Of a stretch of 64,000 bases of DNA, positions 34,414-43,006 are shown one piece after another. Every line of letters starts with the position of its first letter. The stretch's first letter is position 1. A program made the translations under genes and the position numbers. This DNA comes from DASZWJ01 sp963813895 (GTDB taxonomy: Bacteria; Pseudomonadota; Gammaproteobacteria; JAURND01). The stretch spans positions 1 to 64,000 of the forward strand of contig CAWFAS010000002.1 of assembly GCA_963813895.1 (NCBI GenBank), in the 5' to 3' direction. The notes under the pieces were generated by a model. The model was not told the origin of the DNA, did not search any database, and saw nothing but the letters and a program-made list of their open reading frames with translations.

Positions 34414-35703
34414 GTGAGTAAAAAAAATCTCTTGGTCGTCTACACAACTGAACGCGACCGGCGCGAATTGCGGACAGATTTCTTTCAGCGGCATTACAAT
34501 ATCTTCTTTCAAGAATATGATGATAGTATTTTAGATCGCATACTCTGTGGATGCTTAGATAACACTCCAGAACCCAATTACTTCGCACCTCCTGAAAGTA
34601 TTAGTCGGCTAATCAATTTTTGTAAAGCTAATGATATTCACGGCTTGTTAAGCACAGATGATTATCCTGGTAGTGTTTTTGCCAGTATAATTGCTCATCA
34701 TTTACAACTGCCAGGGGCTTCACCGGAAAGCGTGTTAACTTGTCAGCATAAATTTTATAGCCGTATTGCCCAACAACAAATAGTGCCTGAAGCTACCCCA
34801 GAGTTTCACTTAATTGACCCAGTTAAATTTTCTGGAATAGATTTTAAACTACCTTTTCCCACTTTTGTTAAGCCCGTTAAATCCTATTTTTCTATATTTG
34901 CAGAGAAAGTACTTAATGAAGCAGAGCTTGAAAATGTGGTTACAAAATCCTTGCCGCCTAAATTATTCCTAGACCAGATTAACTGGTTTTTAAGCAACTA
35001 CACTAGCTTTGATTTAAATGCAGACTACTTAATTGCTGAAGAGTTATTAACGGGATTCCAGGTCACGCTGGAGGGTTTTGTCAGTAACAAGCAAATTAAA
35101 ATCTTAGGCATAGTTGACTCAATAATGTATCCAGGCACTTATAGTTTTGAACGCTTTGTATATCCCTCTCGATTATCAGCAGCTGTACAACAACGGATGA
35201 TAGAGATTGCCCAGCAATTTATTCTTGGCATTGGATTTGATAACGCATTTTTTAATATAGAGTTTATGTATAACTCAGAGAATGAGAGAATTCATATCAT
35301 TGAAATCAATCCACGCATGTGTTCTCAGTTCGCAGATTTATACGAAAAAGTTGATGGAAACAATAGTTATCAGGCATTGGCGCTTCTGTCATTAGGAGAG
35401 AATCCCACATTAAAACATCGTGCTGGAAATTATAATATTGCTGCAAGTTTTGTATTGCGTCGCTTTGATAATAAACGGGTGGCTCGTATTCCATCTGAAG
35501 ATAATTTGGCTGAATTTCATAATACATTCCCTGAAGGCCGCCTTGAGCTCCCAGTACAGGAAGGGGAGTATTTAGGTAGCATTATGCAGGATGGCAAAAG
35601 TTATAGATATTTATTAATACATTTGGGTGGTGCTGATGAGCAGGAATTATTAACTCAATTTGAGTTGAGCAAAAAGCTATTACCGTTTGAATTTGCGGAC
35701 TAA
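34414..35703 (+). CDS. ATP-grasp domain protein (carboxylate-amine ligase type)
   Basis: A 429-aa protein with the ATP-grasp fold. An N-terminal pre-ATP-grasp region (LLVVYTTERDRRELRTDFFQ) is followed by a central part with LPFPTFVKPVKSYFS (ATP-binding Lys in FVKPV), YLIAEELLTGFQVTLEGFVS, and the metal site FNIEFMYNS...IHIIEINPRMCSQFADLYE (E...N motif). Such enzymes join a carboxylate to an amine or thiol with ATP, and free-standing ones often make peptides or modify amino acids. GTG start; the frame is closed by TAA at 34390. It converges with the histidine kinase and is near the adenylation protein. Confidence 0.85.
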   Translation: MSKKNLLVVYTTERDRRELRTDFFQRHYNIFFQEYDDSILDRILCGCLDNTPEPNYFAPPESISRLINFCKANDIHGLLSTDDYPGSVFASIIAHHLQLPGASPESVLTCQHKFYSRIAQQQIVPEATPEFHLIDPVKFSGIDFKLPFPTFVKPVKSYFSIFAEKVLNEAELENVVTKSLPPKLFLDQINWFLSNYTSFDLNADYLIAEELLTGFQVTLEGFVSNKQIKILGIVDSIMYPGTYSFERFVYPSRLSAAVQQRMIEIAQQFILGIGFDNAFFNIEFMYNSENERIHIIEINPRMCSQFADLYEKVDGNNSYQALALLSLGENPTLKHRAGNYNIAASFVLRRFDNKRVARIPSEDNLAEFHNTFPEGRLELPVQEGEYLGSIMQDGKSYRYLLIHLGGADEQELLTQFELSKKLLPFEFAD

Positions 35704-35719
35704 TCCTAGATTATAAAGT

Positions 35720-38137
35720 TTATTTCTGATTTTTTAAAACATCATATGCTTTAAGGAAATTTAGAATCTCTTGCATTAATTCCTCATATAAGTTTGCGAT
35801 TTTTTCATGATTATCTTTTGAAAAAGCAATTTCTAAATTTTTTGCTGCATTACGCAAACGTGGAACACCACAAAAACAAGTACTGCCATAAAGGTGATGT
35901 ACCGTATGCTGTAGGCTTATCCAATCTTGTCGCAAAAAAGCATCTGCCAATTCAGATTGTTCTTTAGGTAGAGATTTAGCCAATAAATCCAGCATGCTTA
36001 TCGCTTCAGAATGGTTCTTGTGAATAATTTTAGCGCCATCGTCTAAGTCAATAATTGGAGGCTCCGCTTTATCGAGATTTATTTCAGTGGAAGTTCGCAA
36101 ATTACCAGCGTGAGAGGATGTATTCGGCATTGGTTTTTTAGAAGCAGTACCTAATAAATATCGCTTCAGCAAATAATGTCCTTGCTGCTCTGTTAAAGGC
36201 TTAGTAATTACGGCATTCATCCCTGCAGACAAACACTGATCTTTACTAGTGGAATCCATATGCGCAGTTAAAGCGATGATAGGTGTTGAGAAATTCGGTG
36301 AATCCTGCTGTTGCCGGATTTTACTACTCACAGTGGAGCCATTAATATCAGGCAATCCTATATCCATAAAAATAATATCATAAGTCTTTTGCGAAGCCAT
36401 TTGCAGAGCTTGTTGACCATTGACAGCCATATCAACAAAACAGCCAATTGAGTTTAAAGTTATTGTTGAAACTTTTTGAATCATCGGGTTATCTTCAACT
36501 AAAAGTGCATGGACTTTAGCTTCTTCAAGACCAAGAGATTGCTTAATTTGAATTTTTTGTGGTACATCTAATTCATTTTCAACAATGGAGTGTTCTAATT
36601 CATTCCTATAATCAATTTCGTCTTTTATTTCTTGTTCTGTCTGCTTGTTAGTCACCTCTAAGTTTACATGAACTGTAAAGGTAGAACCCTGATCAGGTTT
36701 ACTATCTACTTCTATAGTCCCGCCCAATTGCTCAATAAATTGTTTAGTGATATGTAACCCTAGACCGCTGCCCTTATAAACTCCTTCATAAGAAGGATTT
36801 AAGCGCGTAAAGCTATCAAAAATAGCTTGTTGTTCTTTTTTCGGTATTCCGATTCCTGTATCAGTTACGCTGATTTTTATCGGCAGTTGCGCATGATCTC
36901 GCTTAATTTTTTTATCACGCTGAACGTTAATACTAATGTGACCGTGTTTAGTAAACTTTAAGGCATTGCTGATCAGATTAAGTATAATTCTATTAAGATA
37001 CATGCGATTGCCCCTAAATACAGTAGGCAATGTATCAGCGTAAGTAAAGTTAATTTTTAATGCTTTCTTTTTAGCAACCGGTTCAAATGTGGTTATGATA
37101 TTAGATAGTAGACTTTTAAGATTAAAAGCAATTGTTTGCTGAAGTGTTTTTCCAGTTTCTAATTGCGCCAGGCTAATGACTTCATTGAGCAAATTAAGCA
37201 AATCGCTGCTAGCATGAACAATAGAATTGGCTTCAGGTTTTAATTCATCTGGTAGGGCTTTAGTTAACAAAAGTGCAATGCCTTGAATACCGACCAGTGG
37301 CGTGCGAATATCATGACTGATATTCGCTAAAAATTGGGTCTTAGCAATATTCGCGGCTTCGGCTTTTTCTTTGGCTAGTTGTAAAGCCTTTTCCATTTCT
37401 TTCCGTTCTGTAATATCAGTGGTAATACCTAATACGCCAATAACTCGTTTATTATTATCAAATAGTGGTACTTTATTACTAATAGCCGTAATGGTTTTAT
37501 TACCAGAAATAGCAATGGTTTCTTCAATATTTAGTTGTGGTTTTTTAGTTCTAATTACCACTTTATCAAATTTGGTATAAAGATGTGCTCTATCCTTCCA
37601 TATCAGATCATAATCAGATTTTCCTACCACATCATACCTTGAGTTTAAACCCGCTAATTTCGCAAATTCGTCATTACATCCCAGGTAAACACTATCCCTA
37701 TCTTTCCAGTAAAATAAATGTGGGGTATATTTTATGACGTTATTCAATTGCATTGCTTCAAATTCAAGCTGACTAAAATCAGCAGTCTGTTTCCCGATGA
37801 GCAGTACATGCTTTTGTAGTTGATTAACGCTGTTATCTACCGGAATAATCTTCCACTCTATTCGCAATTTCTTATCATGATGGATAATTTGAATTATTTT
37901 TTTAACCACCTTTTTAGGGTAGCTTGTAATAAATAATTCTATTCCATATTTGTTACACAATGCGATTATGCTCTTACCTATAGCCTGCGATCTTTTCCAG
38001 CCTAATGAATTCGCAGCAACGATATTTATATCAATAATTTTTAATTCAGCGGATAAAAGAATAAATAGATTATCTGAGTATTTCAGGCATTGCTGATAAA
38101 TACTTGAATAATCAAGTTCTGTAGTTGGATTTAACAT
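35720..38137 (-). CDS. Hybrid sensor histidine kinase (PAS-PAS-HisKA-HATPase-REC-HPt)
   Basis: An 805-aa cytoplasmic sensor with an ArcB/BarA-like phosphorelay layout but no obvious membrane helices. Two PAS domains (about 10-120 and 130-245; LGITTDITERKEMEKAL ends the second), HisKA with FLANISHDIRTPLVG (His about 274), HATPase with NLISNALKFTKHGHI, DTGIGIP and GSGLGLHITKQFI, a receiver domain (ALLVEDNPM; phospho-Asp in DIIFMDIGLPD about 590; TKP at its end) and an HPt domain (HTVHHLYGSTCFCGV, His about 744). The output regulator is not in the window. Gap to the upstream adenylation gene is 97 bp, so co-transcription is plausible. Confidence 0.92.
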   Translation of the reverse strand: MLNPTTELDYSSIYQQCLKYSDNLFILLSAELKIIDINIVAANSLGWKRSQAIGKSIIALCNKYGIELFITSYPKKVVKKIIQIIHHDKKLRIEWKIIPVDNSVNQLQKHVLLIGKQTADFSQLEFEAMQLNNVIKYTPHLFYWKDRDSVYLGCNDEFAKLAGLNSRYDVVGKSDYDLIWKDRAHLYTKFDKVVIRTKKPQLNIEETIAISGNKTITAISNKVPLFDNNKRVIGVLGITTDITERKEMEKALQLAKEKAEAANIAKTQFLANISHDIRTPLVGIQGIALLLTKALPDELKPEANSIVHASSDLLNLLNEVISLAQLETGKTLQQTIAFNLKSLLSNIITTFEPVAKKKALKINFTYADTLPTVFRGNRMYLNRIILNLISNALKFTKHGHISINVQRDKKIKRDHAQLPIKISVTDTGIGIPKKEQQAIFDSFTRLNPSYEGVYKGSGLGLHITKQFIEQLGGTIEVDSKPDQGSTFTVHVNLEVTNKQTEQEIKDEIDYRNELEHSIVENELDVPQKIQIKQSLGLEEAKVHALLVEDNPMIQKVSTITLNSIGCFVDMAVNGQQALQMASQKTYDIIFMDIGLPDINGSTVSSKIRQQQDSPNFSTPIIALTAHMDSTSKDQCLSAGMNAVITKPLTEQQGHYLLKRYLLGTASKKPMPNTSSHAGNLRTSTEINLDKAEPPIIDLDDGAKIIHKNHSEAISMLDLLAKSLPKEQSELADAFLRQDWISLQHTVHHLYGSTCFCGVPRLRNAAKNLEIAFSKDNHEKIANLYEELMQEILNFLKAYDVLKNQK

Positions 38138-38234
38138 AAGTTTAGTTTTAAAATCCTAGAAATTAAGACTAGTCAGAGATATTAAAGTTTTTCATTGCGT
38201 GAAAAATTTTAAAGCCTTTCGTATGTTCTAAATT

Positions 38235-41200
38235 CTAATTGCTGTTAGGCGACCCAACAATAGATTTTAGAGAAATTTGTTCATCTATACGCTGAGCAAT
38301 AGCGGCTATTGTAGGCTCCGAAAGCAAACTAAAGGCTGGTATCTCCACCCCAAATACATCATGTAGTTTAGAAACAATTTGTATAGCTAAAAGGGAATTG
38401 CCGCCCACAGATATAAAACTATGATTCATTCCAATACGGGTTTTAAGAAATCCCTGCAAGATGTCAATCAGGATTCTCTCGTTTTCTGTTTTGGGTTCAG
38501 TCAGCTGCTTGGAATGAAACGTTAACAGTTTCTTAGTTTTTAATAGCGCCTGACGGTCAATTTTACCGCTGGGAGTTAAAGGCAATTTTTCCAACAAATG
38601 AAAAATGGCCGGAACCATATGCGTAGGCAAATGATCTATTAAATACATGCGGATATTGTCAATAAAGGTCACCCCTGGTTTAGACCCCCGCGGGATCACT
38701 AAAGCAATTAAATGTTTATCGGCAAATTCATTTTCCTCCACTATAACAACTGCCTCTTTAATCAATGAGCATTGCATTAGCAAGGATTCTACTTCCTGAA
38801 GTTCTATTCGATAGCCACGAATTTTTACTTGATCATCCAACCTTCCCAAGAAGGCAATATTCCCATCCGTAAGATACTTTCCCAAATCACCCGTGCGGTA
38901 TAATTTATCTTCCGGCCGCTTACTAAAAGGACTTTGAATAAACTTCGCACTGGTCAATTTTTCATCGTTCGTATATCCTCGGGCGAGACATAATCCACCA
39001 ATGTATATTTCACCAGGAGTATCAATACCTGTGAGTTGCAGGTTGTAGTCTAATATGAATACCTCGACATTACGAATAGGTTTGCCGATGGGCGGATATG
39101 CAGACCATTCTAATGGATTATGCGGAAGTTCAAAAGCAGTCACTACGTGGGTCTCCGAAGGGCCATAGTAGTTTTTTAATCTGCAGTTTGGTATTCGGCT
39201 AAAGAAAGTGATGATTTCAGGCGTTATTAATAGTTGCTCCCCAGCAGTAATAATTTCTTTCAACGTGTTCACATCTTCTGTTACTAAATTCGCAGCAGCT
39301 AATTCTTTGAGAAACGCTACTGAAATCATGAGCTGTTCTACGGCGTATTTTTTTATTATTTTGCTGAAATTAAACAAATCCAAGCGGTCTTTTTCAGAAA
39401 TCAAAACTGAACTTCCCCCCGAACACAGGGCAGAAAATATTTCCATAAAACTCATATCAAAACTAAGACTAGTAAACTGCAAAATATTACGTTTTCCACC
39501 AACCTGTTCTATTTCCCAGGATATCAAGTTCACCAGTGCTTTATGGAGTTGCATCACACCTTTAGGTTTTCCAGTAGATCCGGAGGTATAAATTACATAA
39601 GCCAAATTGTCAGGCTTTACGTTTTTGGGTAGGTTCGTGTCCGGCTCTGAGGAAAAAAGTTCAGCTGTGTCATCTATAGCAATGACATGCTTAGAGGCAA
39701 ATGGTAAATTTCGAGTTAACTTTTTTTGGGTTAAGATAATTTCTGCCTTTGAATCCTCAAACATAAATTTTAGGCGCTTAATCGGGTAATTATGATCTAA
39801 TGGTAAATAAGCCCCCCCAGCTTTTAAGACGCCTAATAAACTTATAATCATTTCTAAAGAACGATCCATATAAATAGCAACTAATTTATCTGCACCCACC
39901 TCTATCTTTCGCAAATAATGAGCGAGTTGATTGGCACGATCGTTAAGTTCTTTATAGGTCAGTTGGCTATCCTGATAAATTACAGCAACTGCATTGGGAT
40001 TTCGTTTAACTTGAGCTTCAAACAATTCATGAATACAGTGGTCATTATTTATTTTTTTACTATACTTCAATTTAGCTAATAAGGGCTCTTCGTAGAAATT
40101 ATGCGGACAATTCTGTTTCTTATAATCACTTTTTCCTGAGGGGTTCTTGGTTAACTTTTCAAATTCAGAAATGGCTTCTGAATGAGAGTTATTCTTTTCC
40201 GATGAGGGGTTGCATTTTAGCAAATCATCTAGGGAAATATCATCTCGCATACGGGTTTGTTCTATTTCACCTATCGTCTCGGTATAGCTGATAATTAATT
40301 CTTTAAGCTCCTCGGATGAAACCACGCTAGCTTCTGCTGATGAAAGTTGTATAGCTTTTTGAAAGACTTCCTTAAATTTATTGTGAGCCCAATTGTATGA
40401 TCGTCGGTTTTCTTTCGAAGGATTTTTTTCTAAGTTATGTGCAGCTGCTCCTACTAATAAACCGTAAGAAATTATCTCCCCGGCGAGAGCTTGTGACCAA
40501 TAAACTATTGAAGAAGGTTCGGCAAATAATGTAGTCTTATGTGATTGAGCATATTGATGAACCTTTTGCGTGGCCAATTTTATTTCATCATAAAGATGTT
40601 GTTGCTTAAGGTGCTGACTAAAAAAATGTTCTAGCGAAAGATTAGGCGCAAGAATTCTAGACCCGATATACATGTTAAGGGCTTCGGTGGGGCCTTCAAA
40701 TATTCTAAAAGTGCGGGCGTCGCGAAAGATTTGTGATGCCAGATTGTTTTCTTCATATCCTCTGGCCCCCAATATTTGAATCAACATATCTGCAGCCCAA
40801 CCCAAGTACTCAGAAGCTAGCACTTTAGGAACTATATAAGCTTCTTCGGGTACCCGAGCAGGATCTGTGTCATACAATTCAGCAACCACCTTGATAAGAA
40901 GCTCAAGCGCATAAATAATAGCTGTAAGCTCGCTTAAGCGAACTAAGGTGACAGGATTTTCTAATAATTTTCCTGTGGCAATTGTCCTGCGTTCCGCATA
41001 GCGCAACATGAGTTGCGCGCAACGCTTCAAGACACCCACATTGGCAGCCGCTAAGCAAAGTCGAGTATACATCATATTATCTTGGGCAATCTCCATTCCT
41101 TGGCCCGGTTTTCCCAGGAACTGTTCTGAATTGACTTTAACATCTTCCAAATGAATAGCATTTTTAGCGAAACCGCGGAGACCCATGGTGGGGGAATCAA

Positions 41201-41792
41201 CACCTATTCGTAACCCGGGTGACTCTTGTGGAACCAGAAAAGCACTCATCCCTAACCAGGTCTGGTTAGAATCCATCTGATTGACATAAACTGCAACAAT
41301 ACCCGCCCAAGATGATAAACCAACCCATCTTTTATGACCCTTTAGTAACCAGCTATTTTTTCCATCAGGAATAGCCGTTGCCTGCATAGCCCTGGGATTA
41401 GAACCGGCGGTAGGTTCTGTCATAGCCCCAGAGGCGAGGATACGACCTGAGGCCAATTGCGGCAGATACTTCGTGCGTAGACTTTCTTTAGCATATTTTT
41501 CTATTGTATGAGCAGCCTGAATACTTTCTGCAAACACAGTGGCCAGCGAGAGGTCTATCGCAGCAATCTGCTCCATCACCCGTAATAAATCCTGAGTCTT
41601 TAGACCTAACCCCCCATATTTACGGGATACATGCATGCCAAAAAAACCCTTATTTCCCAGGTCTAGAAAAATATGTGGGGGGAAACAACGGCGTTCATCA
41701 ATAAGGCGTGAATCAATGCGTTTTGAGGCATACTCACGTAGCCAATTAATCAGTTCGTTAGCACAGTCGGCGCTATCAGTTTTATGTACCAT
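38235..41792 (-). CDS. Fused acyl-CoA dehydrogenase - NRPS adenylation - carrier protein
   Basis: An 1185-aa protein with three parts. Residues 1-~400 are an acyl-CoA dehydrogenase: SRKYGGLGLKTQDLLRVMEQ, SGAMTEPTAGSNPRAMQ, GARGYEENNLASQIFRDART, and the catalytic Glu in FRIFEGPTEALNMY. Residues ~580-1080 are an amino-acid adenylation domain with YTSGSTGKPKG, NYYGPSETH, YRTGDLGKYL, GRLDDQVKIRGYRIELQEVE and LTPSGKIDR. Residues ~1100-1175 are a peptidyl carrier with the phosphopantetheine Ser in FISVGGNSLLA. No condensation or thioesterase domain. Expected chemistry: load an amino acid on the carrier and desaturate it. Specificity residues read like proline-type domains. ATG at 41790-41792. Confidence 0.9.
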   Translation of the reverse strand: MVHKTDSADCANELINWLREYASKRIDSRLIDERRCFPPHIFLDLGNKGFFGMHVSRKYGGLGLKTQDLLRVMEQIAAIDLSLATVFAESIQAAHTIEKYAKESLRTKYLPQLASGRILASGAMTEPTAGSNPRAMQATAIPDGKNSWLLKGHKRWVGLSSWAGIVAVYVNQMDSNQTWLGMSAFLVPQESPGLRIGVDSPTMGLRGFAKNAIHLEDVKVNSEQFLGKPGQGMEIAQDNMMYTRLCLAAANVGVLKRCAQLMLRYAERRTIATGKLLENPVTLVRLSELTAIIYALELLIKVVAELYDTDPARVPEEAYIVPKVLASEYLGWAADMLIQILGARGYEENNLASQIFRDARTFRIFEGPTEALNMYIGSRILAPNLSLEHFFSQHLKQQHLYDEIKLATQKVHQYAQSHKTTLFAEPSSIVYWSQALAGEIISYGLLVGAAAHNLEKNPSKENRRSYNWAHNKFKEVFQKAIQLSSAEASVVSSEELKELIISYTETIGEIEQTRMRDDISLDDLLKCNPSSEKNNSHSEAISEFEKLTKNPSGKSDYKKQNCPHNFYEEPLLAKLKYSKKINNDHCIHELFEAQVKRNPNAVAVIYQDSQLTYKELNDRANQLAHYLRKIEVGADKLVAIYMDRSLEMIISLLGVLKAGGAYLPLDHNYPIKRLKFMFEDSKAEIILTQKKLTRNLPFASKHVIAIDDTAELFSSEPDTNLPKNVKPDNLAYVIYTSGSTGKPKGVMQLHKALVNLISWEIEQVGGKRNILQFTSLSFDMSFMEIFSALCSGGSSVLISEKDRLDLFNFSKIIKKYAVEQLMISVAFLKELAAANLVTEDVNTLKEIITAGEQLLITPEIITFFSRIPNCRLKNYYGPSETHVVTAFELPHNPLEWSAYPPIGKPIRNVEVFILDYNLQLTGIDTPGEIYIGGLCLARGYTNDEKLTSAKFIQSPFSKRPEDKLYRTGDLGKYLTDGNIAFLGRLDDQVKIRGYRIELQEVESLLMQCSLIKEAVVIVEENEFADKHLIALVIPRGSKPGVTFIDNIRMYLIDHLPTHMVPAIFHLLEKLPLTPSGKIDRQALLKTKKLLTFHSKQLTEPKTENERILIDILQGFLKTRIGMNHSFISVGGNSLLAIQIVSKLHDVFGVEIPAFSLLSEPTIAAIAQRIDEQISLKSIVGSPNSN

Positions 41793-42095
41793 ATTTATCT
41801 AGCTATAATAATTAGTATTAGAAAAAATTAGATACAATAATATTTATTATTTTTTTGTATAAATTTTTTCTCCTTTTTAAGTCCTTTTAGAAATCATTTC
41901 CGGGGTTGTAAAATGAACTTTTACATTTTACTGTAGTTCCACCTTAAATATATGTTCTATGGCTATAAAAAATTCAATACCAATTCTTACTGCTTACACT
42001 TAAATTTAAAGCTATAATATAAAAATGGTAACATAATTAAAGCGTCGCGCCAAAAAATTAGCACATTTTATCCCAATTTATTATCAAAAAGCGCC
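41793..42095. other. AT-rich gap upstream of the adenylation gene
   Basis: No gene. It should contain the promoter of the minus-strand adenylation gene. GTAAAATG...CATTTTAC (about 41917-41935) forms an 8-bp inverted repeat that may be an operator. Confidence 0.3.
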
Positions 42096-42758
42096 TTAGT
42101 GCTTGCCAAATTGCGAGTATTCTTTTTCGTACTCATCTAATATAGACGTTACTTCTTTATCCTCCAGCTGTGCAAAATCACCGTAATAAGCTCCAACGGC
42201 ACCTAAGTACTCATAATCCTCAGGGATTTCTAAAGCTACTATTGCATCTGCCTCTTTCCGGATTAAATCAGCGATAGATTTTGGTGCAACGGGAACAGCA
42301 ACAATTATTTTTTTACATTGTTTGTGTTTTAATTCCTGAATACCTAAACGCAAGGTAGTACCCGTGGCAATGCCATCATCAACTAAAATGGCAATTTTGT
42401 CTTCGGCTGAGACGTGTGGCCTATTATGTAAATAGTGTTGGCGCCTACGTTTTGCCTCCTGGCGTTGTTTTTCTATCTCCATAGCCAACCAGTCTTTATC
42501 CACTGCCTGTAGTTCTGTTGCGGAGCCAAGCATATGGCCATCTTCAGCCACTGCCGCTATGGCATATTCAGGCTGGTTCGGATAACCGATTTTCCTCGTA
42601 ATAACCAAATCTAAAGGGGCCTGTAGTACACGGGCAATTTCGACGGCAATTACTACACCACCACGCGGAATAGCATACACAACTACCGACTGAGTTTGAT
42701 ATTGTTTAAGGGCTTGCGCTAATGATTGTCCTGCCTCGCTACGGTTCTTAAAGTGCAT
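42096..42758 (-). CDS. Phosphoribosyltransferase family protein
   Basis: About 220 aa from ATG 42758 (MHFKNRSEAGQSLAQALKQY), which has AAGGA upstream; the longer frame to 42788 would need TTG and runs into a repeat-like end. The PRPP-binding motif is IAILVDDGIATGTTLRLGIQ, and the N-terminal VYAIPRGGVVIAVEIARVL is the usual partner segment. Proteins of this type (PRTase-like, often 210-230 aa) bind PRPP or nucleotides; the true substrate is unknown, and some act near hydrolase or stress operons. Cytoplasmic. Confidence 0.85.
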   Translation of the reverse strand: MHFKNRSEAGQSLAQALKQYQTQSVVVYAIPRGGVVIAVEIARVLQAPLDLVITRKIGYPNQPEYAIAAVAEDGHMLGSATELQAVDKDWLAMEIEKQRQEAKRRRQHYLHNRPHVSAEDKIAILVDDGIATGTTLRLGIQELKHKQCKKIIVAVPVAPKSIADLIRKEADAIVALEIPEDYEYLGAVGAYYGDFAQLEDKEVTSILDEYEKEYSQFGKH

Positions 42759-43006
42759 GGTTTTGTCCTTAATTAAGGGGTTGTGCAATAGTAACGTAAA
42801 TAAAGGGTCAAACTAAGCGACCCTCTTAAAAATTTGCGCTATACTGCACTATCTCAGACGATATATTTTTAGTCGTGGGCAGCGCTCCCTCAATGGCCGG
42901 AAATCTATTCATCTGACAGAACAGTATAGCATAATCAAATCATTTAAATTTCCCATTTTCGTCAAAATTAGTATTTTCTACAACTGCCTGCAGACAAGTC
43001 TAACCT

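Noticed and set aside
42774..42810. Single end resembling shell D (GGGGTTGTGCAATAGTAAC)
   Set aside because: No matching inverted end found nearby, so not listed as an element; possibly a relic.
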